DNA of 64,000 nt, taken from positions 310,001-374,000 of the forward strand of contig LR778135.1 in assembly GCA_902810075.1 (NCBI GenBank), in the 5' to 3' direction. The stretch is from Ruminococcaceae bacterium BL-6. GTDB taxonomy: Bacteria > Bacillota > Clostridia > Oscillospirales > Acutalibacteraceae. Below the pieces are notes generated by a model. The model was given only the letters and a program-made list of their open reading frames with translations. It had not been told where the DNA came from and did not search any database. The position numbers and the translations under genes were made by a program. Below are positions 46,165-53,798 of the stretch, piece after piece. How positions within the stretch are numbered: the stretch's first letter is position 1; every line of letters begins with the position of its first letter.

Positions 46165-48132
46165 TCATCTTCCGGCAGATCGGTAGTTGACGATCAGCAC
46201 CTCTCTGCTTTCTCCTTTCCGCGTGTGGTAGTTCGCGTTGGAATAGTCGGAGGTAAGCGGGATGACGTCGTACTTCCGGCTCCACGCGATGAGCGGCTCG
46301 TTGACCTTCCCCTTGTGCTTCAGAACGTTGGACAGGGCAAACCGCACGCCGGCCTGGTTCAGCCGGTCCAGAAACTCATACAGGGCGAGCTCCTCCGCTT
46401 CCTTCCAGTTCTGGAACCCGCGGTTCCCGTCGTTGTAGCTTCCGGTGGTGATGAGGTAGGGCGGGTCGCAGTAGACGAAGTCCGACGGCGTCAGGGAAGA
46501 AGGGTCGAATTTTGTGAAATCGCCCGCCTGGAACCGGATGTCCATGCCGTGCAGCTTTTCCACGAAAGCGATCAGGTTCTGGCGCATCGCATCCGAAAAA
46601 CGGCTGCGGTTCCTGCCGAACGGGTTGTTGTATTCCAGCCGGTTGTTGAACCGGAACTGATAGTTGAACGAATAGCAGGTCAGCGTGTAAAGGTCGAGCG
46701 GGTCCTGCGTCCGGTTGTAGAACCGGCGGAAATCCAGATACCCCTGCTCGTTTTCGCGCGTCAGATGAAACTCTGCGATGCGGGCCGCGATGTGGTTCAG
46801 GATCCCGTCGATGTCCTGCTGCTGGAACGTTTGGAACAGCTCGATGATCTTCGTGTTCATGTCGTTGCACACCGTGTGCCGGGCGGGGACGTTCACGGCG
46901 ACGTTCGCCCCGCCGCAGAACAGGTCGACGAAGGTGTCGGCATCCTTCGGAAAATGGGGCAGCAGCTGTGGCAGCAGCCGGTATTTCCCGCCGATGTAGT
47001 TGAGCGGGCTTTTCAGGTACTTGCGGGCGGAGACGTTTTTCGCCGGGCTGCCGGAGCGTTTTCCGCCGGGGACGGGGAAGCTGCGTTTTCCGGGCAGCTC
47101 CCGGTGTATGTAGAAAAGCAGCTCGTTCACCTGTTTTTTGCGGGACGGCGCCTTGCTCTTGTATTTCCGATAGGGGATCACCTTTACCTGGAACGATTTT
47201 TCCTGCCCGTATTTTTTCAGGATGGCTTCGATCCGTTCCCGGGTCATCAGGCCATCCGTGCTGTAACTCAGCACGATATGGGAGAACTTCGCCTTCGAGA
47301 TCAGGTCCTCGAACGCCTCGGCCACCTCGTTCCGGTTGCAGTACGCGGATTTCTGGCCCTCGTACGGGCGTATGCCCGTGACGCCGCGGATCTTCGGGTG
47401 GTCGTAAAGCGAGATGGTTTCGAGCAGATGGTAGTTCGGCACATACTGCCGGGAATTGTAGGGGGGGTCCAGGTAGAGGATGTCCCCTTCCAGCGAAGAG
47501 ATCAGCCGGTTGGCGTCCTCGCGGAAGCTTTGGTTCCGGCGGCCGTTGTCGATGACGTTCGGCCGGCGCAGCTCGAACGGGTTACGGGCGCGCTTGTCCC
47601 ACTGCTTCAGGTACGCCCCGTAGGTGCCCGTGATGTTGGAAACGAAGGGGACCCCTTCAAGCAGGCAGGCCAGCAGGTAATAGTATTCGGAGTCATCCAG
47701 AAGGCCGCGGCTTTTCCAGTCCTCCACCGTGGTGCGGATGAAGTCGATGCGCATGGCGTTCCGCTCGGAAAGGTACATGCGCCGGCACCCGAGGTGGGGC
47801 GAATAGTTTTCCGTGATGAAATGCTTCCCGTCGGAAACAAAATCCGGCTTCAGCTCGGTTTCCTCCAGGAATGCAAAAGGGTCTGATATTCCCGCGGCGG
47901 CCAGCTTTTGAAAATTCGGCTTGCAGTTGTTTTCGATGACCGCTTTCTGAATCACATAGGAAAAATGAAGAAGATCGTTCGAGATCACCTGATACTTCGG
48001 TTTGAAATAGTTCGACACGGCCCCCGTGCCGGCGAAAATGTCGCAGAAAACCCGTTCCCCGCCCTGTGCGTTCGCGGCGATGATCTGCTCGATCTGTTTC
48101 AGCAGGTTCGCTTTGCTGCCGATAAATCTCAT
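46165..48132 (-). CDS. M.FokI-like DNA adenine methyltransferase (two fused Dam-like domains)
   Basis: A 655-residue protein with two complete N6-adenine methyltransferase domains, as in M.FokI (about 647). Domain 1 has the AdoMet motif FAGTGAVS (about 34) and DPPYNSRQY (about 221). Domain 2 begins YLKSPLNYIGGKYRLLP and has FCGGANVAVN (about 406) and CDPPYLIT (about 556). In M.FokI each domain modifies one strand of the asymmetric site GGATG/CATCC; the same is inferred here. The ATG at 48132 has GGAGGG 8 nt upstream; the longer open frame upstream crosses the promoter. It is transcribed before the nuclease, so protection is made first. Confidence 0.95.
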   Translation of the reverse strand: MRFIGSKANLLKQIEQIIAANAQGGERVFCDIFAGTGAVSNYFKPKYQVISNDLLHFSYVIQKAVIENNCKPNFQKLAAAGISDPFAFLEETELKPDFVSDGKHFITENYSPHLGCRRMYLSERNAMRIDFIRTTVEDWKSRGLLDDSEYYYLLACLLEGVPFVSNITGTYGAYLKQWDKRARNPFELRRPNVIDNGRRNQSFREDANRLISSLEGDILYLDPPYNSRQYVPNYHLLETISLYDHPKIRGVTGIRPYEGQKSAYCNRNEVAEAFEDLISKAKFSHIVLSYSTDGLMTRERIEAILKKYGQEKSFQVKVIPYRKYKSKAPSRKKQVNELLFYIHRELPGKRSFPVPGGKRSGSPAKNVSARKYLKSPLNYIGGKYRLLPQLLPHFPKDADTFVDLFCGGANVAVNVPARHTVCNDMNTKIIELFQTFQQQDIDGILNHIAARIAEFHLTRENEQGYLDFRRFYNRTQDPLDLYTLTCYSFNYQFRFNNRLEYNNPFGRNRSRFSDAMRQNLIAFVEKLHGMDIRFQAGDFTKFDPSSLTPSDFVYCDPPYLITTGSYNDGNRGFQNWKEAEELALYEFLDRLNQAGVRFALSNVLKHKGKVNEPLIAWSRKYDVIPLTSDYSNANYHTRKGESREVLIVNYRSAGR

Positions 48133-48147
48133 TTGGCTGGCCCTCCA

Positions 48148-48198
48148 CATCCTTAAACATCCTTGTAGTATTATACGGTTTTTCCGGATGGGATGCAA
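48148..48198 (-). promoter_or_regulatory. Promoter of the FokI-like R-M operon, overlapped by four GGATG sites
   Basis: On the minus strand TTGCAT (48193-48198), 17 nt, TATAAT (48170-48175). Copies of GGATG/CATCC lie at 48148-48152 and 48158-48162 (in the leader) and at 48186-48190 and 48191-48195 (spacer and -35). That is four presumed recognition sites in 48 bp. Confidence 0.75.
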
Positions 48199-48289
48199 GG
48201 CTTTTTTCAGCCGGAAAAAAGACTGCCGTAAGGCCGTGGCCTGATTACGATTTGCCATTGCGGATTCGTTTGCAGCAGTTTCCCGGATT

Positions 48290-49294
48290 TTAATCGATCG
48301 CCCAGTCCGCCAGCCCCAGCTTTTCGGCTTCTTTCAGGGTTTCCGGCCATTCGGGCTTTTTCCCGCCGTATTTTTCGTACCAGCAGTCAGGGTAAAGGGC
48401 TTTGGGGTTCGCGGCGGCCTTTCCGGTGTCCACCTTCGCCTCTTCACCGCTGCGGACCTCGCGCGCCACGATCACGGTGCGGAAATCCTTGAATTCATAG
48501 GAGCAGGTGGAAAGGGTCAGCAGCCGGTCCCCCGCCCGAAAATCGACCGGAGCGTCCACCGTGGAGCGGATGCGGAGCTGATAGACGTAGTTCCGGTAGT
48601 CCTCATCCCCGGAAAATTCAGTGCGCATAAAAGGGAAGACCTTCCCCTGCTCGGGGCGCGTGTTCGTCTTGATCACCGCGATGATCTTCCACCGGCTCTT
48701 TTTTTCGGCGGTGTCGAACTCGACCACCGGGCTTTCCCGGTAGAATTCGGGCGTGTATTTCAGAAGCGCCGCGAACATCTGTCCGTCGTTCATGCTGTGC
48801 CCGTATAAAACGAGGTTCCGGCCGGCTTTTAAATCGCACTCCGCGTTCAGGAAGATGCTCCCGTGGCTCGAGGGCTTTTTCAGGTAATTCCGTTTCAGAT
48901 AATATTCAGGGTCGTCCCTGCCGGACTGGAGGACCGGGTAGTCGATCACGGTGTTCGGCACGCGGATCCAGCCGACGATGTCCGGGTTTATGTTTTTCAG
49001 CTCCTCAAACGAGGGCGCCGGTTCCGCCGCGGAAGCGCCTCCCGAAGCCGCGGCCCCGGGCGCGGCTTCGGAAACGGCCGTGCGGTAGACGCGGCGGATG
49101 GAATCGTTTTCCTTCCGCACTTCCGTCGGCTCCAGAACCGTGATGCGCAGAAGGACGGCTCCGCTGCCGATAAAAATGCACAACAGAACAAGCAGTGCGA
49201 TTTTCCGCACTGCTTCTTTTCTTCCGTCACCCCGCCGGGGGAAAATCCTGCGGAGAAAGGAATCCCTTTTTCGTCCCGCCGCGCCTTGCTTCAC
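48290..49294 (-). CDS. srtB: Class B sortase
   Basis: A 334-residue membrane-anchored transpeptidase: basic N-terminus, one transmembrane helix (about 30-52), Ala/Ser/Gly linker, then the sortase barrel. Catalytic residues appear as His in LVLYGHSMNDGQMF (about 165), Cys in TLSTCSYEF (about 261) and Arg in VIVAREV. The long insert before the Cys is typical of class B. It cuts sorting signals and links proteins to peptidoglycan; the PKTG protein at 61712-62626 is a likely substrate. The GTG start at 49294 lies 3 nt after the preceding stop (TAA) with GGGG upstream. It is the last gene of the surface/pilus-like run. Confidence 0.93.
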   Translation of the reverse strand: MKQGAAGRKRDSFLRRIFPRRGDGRKEAVRKIALLVLLCIFIGSGAVLLRITVLEPTEVRKENDSIRRVYRTAVSEAAPGAAASGGASAAEPAPSFEELKNINPDIVGWIRVPNTVIDYPVLQSGRDDPEYYLKRNYLKKPSSHGSIFLNAECDLKAGRNLVLYGHSMNDGQMFAALLKYTPEFYRESPVVEFDTAEKKSRWKIIAVIKTNTRPEQGKVFPFMRTEFSGDEDYRNYVYQLRIRSTVDAPVDFRAGDRLLTLSTCSYEFKDFRTVIVAREVRSGEEAKVDTGKAAANPKALYPDCWYEKYGGKKPEWPETLKEAEKLGLADWAID

Positions 49295-49297
49295 GGA

Positions 49298-49804
49298 TTA
49301 TTCCCCGTCGGCCCACGAAGGGCCGCTGTCGCGCCCGTTCTCCATGGCGTCGTTGATCAGCATCAGCAGTTCCAGCGTGCTGCGGAATTTTCTGGTCTGG
49401 TTTTTATCCACCCACTGTAAGGTTCCCTGCCAGGTCGCGTTCCGGCGAAACTGGACCTGAACCACGAACGTGGCCTTTTCCTGCCGGTCATCCGGCTGAT
49501 CGATTTCTTTCGTTATCATATCCTTCATACTGCTTCCCTCTACTTTCTGAGTGGATCTTCCGCTTCTGGAAAAACTGCGGTATTTGACATCCGCCTGGGG
49601 AAAAGCGAGCGTATCCAGCAGGTTTTCCATCAGCCATATGATTTGAAGTTCGCTGGAAAAATAGGCACCACGGTTTAAAAAGCGGTTGTAAAGATAACCG
49701 GCCAGCTGCCTGTTCTCGTATGAAAAGATCTGGATCGTATTTTTTTCACATTCCGCCGTAATCATACCGACAGGAGCAGAAACACCGGTTGCTTCGATTG
49801 TCAT
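49298..49804 (-). CDS. Conserved protein of unknown function upstream of sortase B
   Basis: A 168-residue cytosolic protein with no signal peptide or membrane helix. The N-terminal half includes TIQIFSYENRQLAGYLYNRFLNRGAYF, the C-terminal half a beta-rich stretch (ATFVVQVQFRRNATWQGTLQWVDKNQTRKFRSTLELLMLINDAME, given here only to mark it; residues about 115-158). I do not recognise a defined family. The ATG at 49804 has AGGGG 8 nt upstream. It has its own promoter region with TGTGAC repeats (49835-49867), and sortase B starts 3 nt after it, so the two are an operon. A role in controlling or scaffolding the sortase system is possible but unsupported. Confidence 0.75.
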   Translation of the reverse strand: MTIEATGVSAPVGMITAECEKNTIQIFSYENRQLAGYLYNRFLNRGAYFSSELQIIWLMENLLDTLAFPQADVKYRSFSRSGRSTQKVEGSSMKDMITKEIDQPDDRQEKATFVVQVQFRRNATWQGTLQWVDKNQTRKFRSTLELLMLINDAMENGRDSGPSWADGE

Positions 49805-49834
49805 GACGATGCCCCTTTCTAATCCATAAAAATC

Positions 49835-49867
49835 AGCATACGCTTTCAGGGTCACAGTGCGGTCACA
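49835..49867 (-). promoter_or_regulatory. TGTGAC direct-repeat promoter for the unknown/sortase B pair
   Basis: On the minus strand TGTGAC (49862-49867), 5 nt, TGTGAC (49851-49856), 10 nt, then TATGCT as -10 (49835-49840). The leader to the ATG at 49804 is about 25 nt. The geometry is identical to the two sites at 56511-56543 and 56697-56729. Confidence 0.75.
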
Positions 49868-49889
49868 AAATGAGAAAAACAGGAAAAAT

Positions 49890-50945
49890 TCACAGCTTTC
49901 GCGTCATCAGGTCCAGGTCGGTGCAGTAAGTGAACGCGGTCTCCCGCGAAATGACCTTCTGCCGGTAAAGGCGCAGAAGGTCGCTGTCCATCGTGACCAT
50001 TCCGGATGCGGCGTTGGCGAAGATGGTGTTGTTGATCTGGTGCACCTTCGATTCGCGGATCATGTTGCGGATGGCGCTGTTCACCAGCATGATCTCGAAG
50101 GCGGGCACCAGGCTGCCGTCCAAAGAGGGGACGAGCTGCTGGGAGACGACCGCCTGAAGCACCGTAGAGAGCTGCACGCGGATCTGGTGCTGCTGGTTCT
50201 GCGGGAAAACGTCTATGATGCGGTCGATCGTGTTGGCCGCCCCGATCGTGTGCAGGGTGGAAAGGATCAGCTGTCCCGTTTCAGCGGCGGTCATCGCGGT
50301 GGAAATCGTTTCGTAGTCGCGCATCTCGCCGATCAGGATGATGTCGGGGGACTGCCGCAGGGCCGCGCGGAGCGCCGGAACATAGCCCTTGGTGTCGCTC
50401 GCGATCTCCCGCTGGGTCACGATGCTCTTTTTGTGCCGGTGCAGGAATTCGATCGGGTCTTCGATGGTGATGATGTGGCAGCTCCTGGTGCTGTTGATCC
50501 TGTCGATGATGCAGGAGAGGGTGGTGGATTTCCCGCTTCCGGCGGAGCCGGTGATCAGCACCAGGCCCTTTTCCTTTTGGGCAAGATCGATGACGGTGTC
50601 GGGGATATGGAGCGCGGCCGGGTCAGGAAGCTCGAACGACAGCACGCGGAGCACCGCCGCAAGGGAACTGCGCTGCCGATAGGCGTTGCAGCGGAAGCGC
50701 CCAAGGTTGGCGACGGAAAAGGAGAAATCGTCGTCGCCGCTCTGCAGCAGCGGCTCGATGTCCCGGCCGTTTGCAAACTGATAGATCTGCCGGATGATCT
50801 TTTTGGTGTCGTCCGGCATCAGCTTCACGCTGTCCGCGGGCCGGATCTCGTCGTTGATCCGGAAGGAGACCGGGCACCCCGCGATGATAAAGACATCCGA
50901 GGTGCCGGACGCCACGGCTTTTTCAAGGATTTCTTCGATCTCCAT
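49890..50945 (-). CDS. pilT: PilT-type twitching ATPase
   Basis: A 351-residue hexameric secretion ATPase of the PilT/PilU group: N-terminal PAS-like domain (SDVFIIAGCPVSFRIND), Walker A GSAGSGKST (about 134-142), the Asp box IEDPIEF, Walker B QSPDIILIGEMRD, and the His box LSTLHT. It would power assembly or retraction of a type IV pilus-like fibre. It lies at the end of the pilin-like gene run; the only ATPase seen here is of the retraction type, with no PilB. The ATG at 50945 follows the preceding gene by about 27 nt. Whether it can drive assembly alone is unknown. Confidence 0.94.
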   Translation of the reverse strand: MEIEEILEKAVASGTSDVFIIAGCPVSFRINDEIRPADSVKLMPDDTKKIIRQIYQFANGRDIEPLLQSGDDDFSFSVANLGRFRCNAYRQRSSLAAVLRVLSFELPDPAALHIPDTVIDLAQKEKGLVLITGSAGSGKSTTLSCIIDRINSTRSCHIITIEDPIEFLHRHKKSIVTQREIASDTKGYVPALRAALRQSPDIILIGEMRDYETISTAMTAAETGQLILSTLHTIGAANTIDRIIDVFPQNQQHQIRVQLSTVLQAVVSQQLVPSLDGSLVPAFEIMLVNSAIRNMIRESKVHQINNTIFANAASGMVTMDSDLLRLYRQKVISRETAFTYCTDLDLMTRKL

Positions 50946-50972
50946 TGGCTGCTGCTCCTTTCTGCTGGGCGC

Positions 50973-51431
50973 TCATCCCTGCCATACCTCCAGATGGCGG
51001 TCGTCGCCGTTCCATTCCCCGGATGCGGCAAGGCGGTATCGCGTGATCCGGTAGCTTTGCCCGGAGGCTTCGGGCAGGACGGACACTTCCAGCCGCTGGG
51101 AATCACCTACGGGGATCGAAAAGCCGATCTCCTTCGTCCGGCCCACGGAAAGCTTCGTGCCCTCGACGGAAAGCCCGTCGAAGACGTCCGCCGGATTCGC
51201 GCGGGCACCGGGCTCGCGCAGTTTTGCGTCGATCTGCCGAAGGACCTGCTGCACCTTTGCATCCGCCGCATAATAGTTCAGCACGCTTTCCCGGTTTTTC
51301 CGGGTCAGGTTCCAGTCCGACCGCGCGGAGAAAAGCGAAAGTACACCGAATGAAGTCAGGCACAGCACAAGAAAGATCATCAATATGGAGGAAACCCCGA
51401 CGCCGGGGTACAGACGTTTTCCGTTTGTCAA
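50973..51431 (-). CDS. Pilus-locus membrane protein (PilX-like), unknown
   Basis: A 152-residue protein with one hydrophobic helix near the N-terminus (SSILMIFLVLCLTSFGVLSLF, about 14-34) and a soluble C-terminal domain. The position and layout suggest a minor pilin or pilus-assembly protein. No prepilin Gly-Phe cleavage site is clear. The TTG at 51431 is preferred, with GAGGTG 6 nt upstream; the frame is open 7 codons further to the previous gene's stop. It lies between two other single-helix proteins in the same operon. Confidence 0.65.
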   Translation of the reverse strand: MTNGKRLYPGVGVSSILMIFLVLCLTSFGVLSLFSARSDWNLTRKNRESVLNYYAADAKVQQVLRQIDAKLREPGARANPADVFDGLSVEGTKLSVGRTKEIGFSIPVGDSQRLEVSVLPEASGQSYRITRYRLAASGEWNGDDRHLEVWQG

Positions 51432-51452
51432 GAAAAGCACCTCGATGAACAA

Positions 51453-51899
51453 TCAGCCGGGGAAGTATTTTTTCGTGTTCAGGGTAAACAGTTCTCTGCG
51501 GGAGCTTCCGTCTCCGGAAGAAACGGTGATCTCCGCCTCGAGCATCACGCCCGGCGCGGCGTCGCTCGTCCGCACGGCCGTTTCTACCCGGTAAGCCGCG
51601 TTTTGGCCGGCGGGGCTCCCGTCCGCGCCGCAGTCCGCCGTATAGACGCTGGCTTTGCCCTCCTGCTTTTTGCGGCCGTTCTGAAACAGGCGGTCGAGGT
51701 CCGCCGGCGTTTCCGCCGACTGGATCGTTTCCGCGGCGGACTGGGCCAGCACCATCGCGGCGTTCAGCTCCGCGCTGCGCCGGGCCGTGGCGTGCGCGGC
51801 GGAAAAAAGCTGGAGCACCGCGGCGCAGGAGACGGAGAGGAACAGAAGGACGAGGATCATTTCAAGGAAAAAGGAATTGATTCCGGAATGACGTTTCAT
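51453..51899 (-). CDS. Type IV pilin-like minor protein
   Basis: A 148-residue protein opening MKRHSGINSFFLEMILVLLF, which resembles a prepilin: short basic leader, Gly, then a hydrophobic helix with a Glu near position 5 (FFLE). The rest is a soluble, Ala/Ser-rich domain with FTLNTKKYFPG at the end. A minor pilin or pseudopilin role is inferred from this N-terminus and from its neighbours PilC and PilT. The DUF4860-like gene lies just upstream (18-nt gap). Confidence 0.7.
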   Translation of the reverse strand: MKRHSGINSFFLEMILVLLFLSVSCAAVLQLFSAAHATARRSAELNAAMVLAQSAAETIQSAETPADLDRLFQNGRKKQEGKASVYTADCGADGSPAGQNAAYRVETAVRTSDAAPGVMLEAEITVSSGDGSSRRELFTLNTKKYFPG

Positions 51900-51917
51900 C
51901 GCAGCGCCTCGTTTTGG

Positions 51918-52391
51918 TCAGGAGGAACGCGGGCAGACGGAGATGGAAATCGGTTTCCCTCCGTTTGGGGTCGCCGAAACCGTCAGCAGCCTGCCCGTTT
52001 GTTTCACGGAAAAACCGGAGAGCTGCGTGATTTTTTCCCCATCCCCGGGAACAAAGGGCTGATCCGCCGCAAGGAACGATTCCGTCAGCCAGCCGCGATA
52101 CCAATATAAATAGGTTTTATAAACGTCTCCGCCATAGCGGGACGAGATGACGAGGGACCTGATTTTTCCCTCGTCCTCCACCGCGATTTCCCCGGTTTCG
52201 TCGCCGGTGCGCACTTTGTTTGCGACATAGGAAAGCGAGGTTCGGATGGAGTCGTTTTCATCCATGCGCGCCGAAACGCCGCGGGAGACGTTCGCGCCGA
52301 TCAGCACCAGCAAAAGGGAGGCGGCGGCAAACAGGGTGAAAATCAAAAGGATGCAGAGCGTCTGGACCGATCGTGTCCTTGTTCCGTTCAA
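51918..52391 (-). CDS. DUF4860-type membrane protein of pilus loci
   Basis: A 157-residue protein with an N-terminal hydrophobic helix (about 9-33) and an extracytoplasmic domain. The domain contains SIRTSLSYVANKVRTGDE and YRGWLTESFLAADQPFVPGDGEKIT, matching what I know as the DUF4860 family of clostridial pilin-cluster proteins. Function unknown; likely a minor pilin. Its start overlaps the stop of the upstream pilin-like gene by 4 nt. Confidence 0.75.
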   Translation of the reverse strand: MNGTRTRSVQTLCILLIFTLFAAASLLLVLIGANVSRGVSARMDENDSIRTSLSYVANKVRTGDETGEIAVEDEGKIRSLVISSRYGGDVYKTYLYWYRGWLTESFLAADQPFVPGDGEKITQLSGFSVKQTGRLLTVSATPNGGKPISISVCPRSS

Positions 52392-52705
52392 GGCTGTTCC
52401 TCCTTCTGATCGCCGCCCCGTTCCAGAAGCTGGACCGCCGGTTTTACGTTGGAGGCGAACACCTGATAATCCACCAGGTATTTGCTGCGGTCCACCCGCA
52501 CGCCGTAATTTTTTTCCAGATAGGCAAAGTCCGGCGGATATCTGCCCTCAATCGCGTAGCAGTTGACGACGGCGCGGTCGATGGCTTTTAAGGTCAGGTC
52601 GCGGCTTTTCCGGCGGCTGTTCCGCGAAAGGCCGGAAAAGCCGGACCAGAGCAGGCAGATCGCCAGCAGAAAAACCATCAGCGCCGGAATGCGGGAATGC
52701 TTCAT
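52388..52705 (-). CDS. Small pilus-locus membrane protein
   Basis: A 105-residue protein with one N-terminal hydrophobic helix (about 8-25), then a short soluble domain with AIDRAVVNCYAIEGRYPPDFAYLEKNYGV. This resembles the conserved C-terminal-of-helix part of major pilin-like proteins (G-type) of clostridia, where YP is typical. It has no obvious prepilin leader beyond MKHSRI. It is encoded directly after pilC (14-nt gap) and overlaps the DUF4860 gene by 4 nt, so it belongs to the same transcript. Confidence 0.7.
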   Translation of the reverse strand: MKHSRIPALMVFLLAICLLWSGFSGLSRNSRRKSRDLTLKAIDRAVVNCYAIEGRYPPDFAYLEKNYGVRVDRSKYLVDYQVFASNVKPAVQLLERGGDQKEEQP

Positions 52706-52719
52706 CCGTTTCCTCCCCT

Positions 52720-53772
52720 TCAGCCGATATTGGACATGATCCCCATCATCGGAAGCATGATCGACAGAAGGATGATGCCGATGATGACCGAGAGGAGGCC
52801 GACCATCACGGGCTCGATCATAACGGTCATGCCCGAAAGCATATTCTGCGCTTCCTCATTGTAATGAGCGGCGATGCGGTTCATCACGGCGTCAAGGTTC
52901 CCGGTCTTTTCTCCGACGCCGATCATGCTGGAATAGATGCCGGAAAACAGGCCCGACTGCTGAAGCGCCTGTGAAAAGGGCCGCCCCTCCGAAACCTTGC
53001 GGGAAATTTCCCGCACTTTGCCGCTGCCCTGCGGGCTGCTCAGAATCCCGGGCAGCAGCTCCAGCGCCTGTCCGATCTCATATCCGCTGGAAAGCAGCAT
53101 GGAAAGGACGGAGGAGAAGCGCGCGGCATCGATGCTGGAAAAGGCCCTGCGGGCGGGAGGAAATTTCCCGAGCAGGGTGCGGAAAATTTCCGCGCCCCTT
53201 CGGGTCTTTGCCGCCAGAGCGCCCGCGGCGACCAGAAGCGCCAGAGCGAGGATCAGCACAAAAGCCCCCTGCCCCACCGCAAGGCCGAACTGAACCGCCG
53301 CGACGGAGACCGCGGGAATGTCGCCGCCCAGGGTTTCGAGCACCTGGCGGAAAACGGGAAGCACCTTTACGATCAGCACGGCGATGACCGCCGCGATCAT
53401 CAGAATCAGCACGAGCGGATAGATCACCGCGCCCCTGATCTGGTTTTTCAGGTCGTCCTCACGCTCGTAATAGACGGAAAGGGAAGAGGAGACGTCGTCC
53501 AGCTTTCCGGCTTTCTCCCCGATCTCCATCATGTTCACGAGATACTCCGGAAAAGCCCCGCTCTTTTTCAGGGAAAGGGAAAACGAACCGGTTTGGGAAA
53601 GGCTGCTCAGAATATCCTGAAGCAGCTTCTTTTCGCGGGTGTCCTGCGTGTTTTCATAAACGGCGGCAATTCCCTCTTCCAGGGGAATTGCCGCTTTCAG
53701 AAGCCAGGATATCTGCGAACAGAACAGGGACAGCTCCCTGGAGGACAAGGGAGCCCCTTTTTGTCCTCCCAT
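52720..53772 (-). CDS. pilC: PilC/GspF-type inner-membrane platform protein
   Basis: A 350-residue type II secretion/type IV pilus platform protein. It has two GspF domains, each ending in a hydrophobic hairpin (about 115-135 and 160-190; last helix GLLSVIIGIILLSIMLPMMGIM). Family motifs include FCSQISWLLKAAIPLEEGI, MMEIGEKAGKLDDV and the matching MIGVGEKTGNLDAVMNRIA in the second domain. It anchors the pilus motor in the membrane. It is encoded between the transglutaminase lipoprotein and the small pilin-like genes on the same strand. Confidence 0.93.
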   Translation of the reverse strand: MGGQKGAPLSSRELSLFCSQISWLLKAAIPLEEGIAAVYENTQDTREKKLLQDILSSLSQTGSFSLSLKKSGAFPEYLVNMMEIGEKAGKLDDVSSSLSVYYEREDDLKNQIRGAVIYPLVLILMIAAVIAVLIVKVLPVFRQVLETLGGDIPAVSVAAVQFGLAVGQGAFVLILALALLVAAGALAAKTRRGAEIFRTLLGKFPPARRAFSSIDAARFSSVLSMLLSSGYEIGQALELLPGILSSPQGSGKVREISRKVSEGRPFSQALQQSGLFSGIYSSMIGVGEKTGNLDAVMNRIAAHYNEEAQNMLSGMTVMIEPVMVGLLSVIIGIILLSIMLPMMGIMSNIG

Positions 53773-53798
53773 CTTTGAATCCCTCCGTTTTCACTGGT

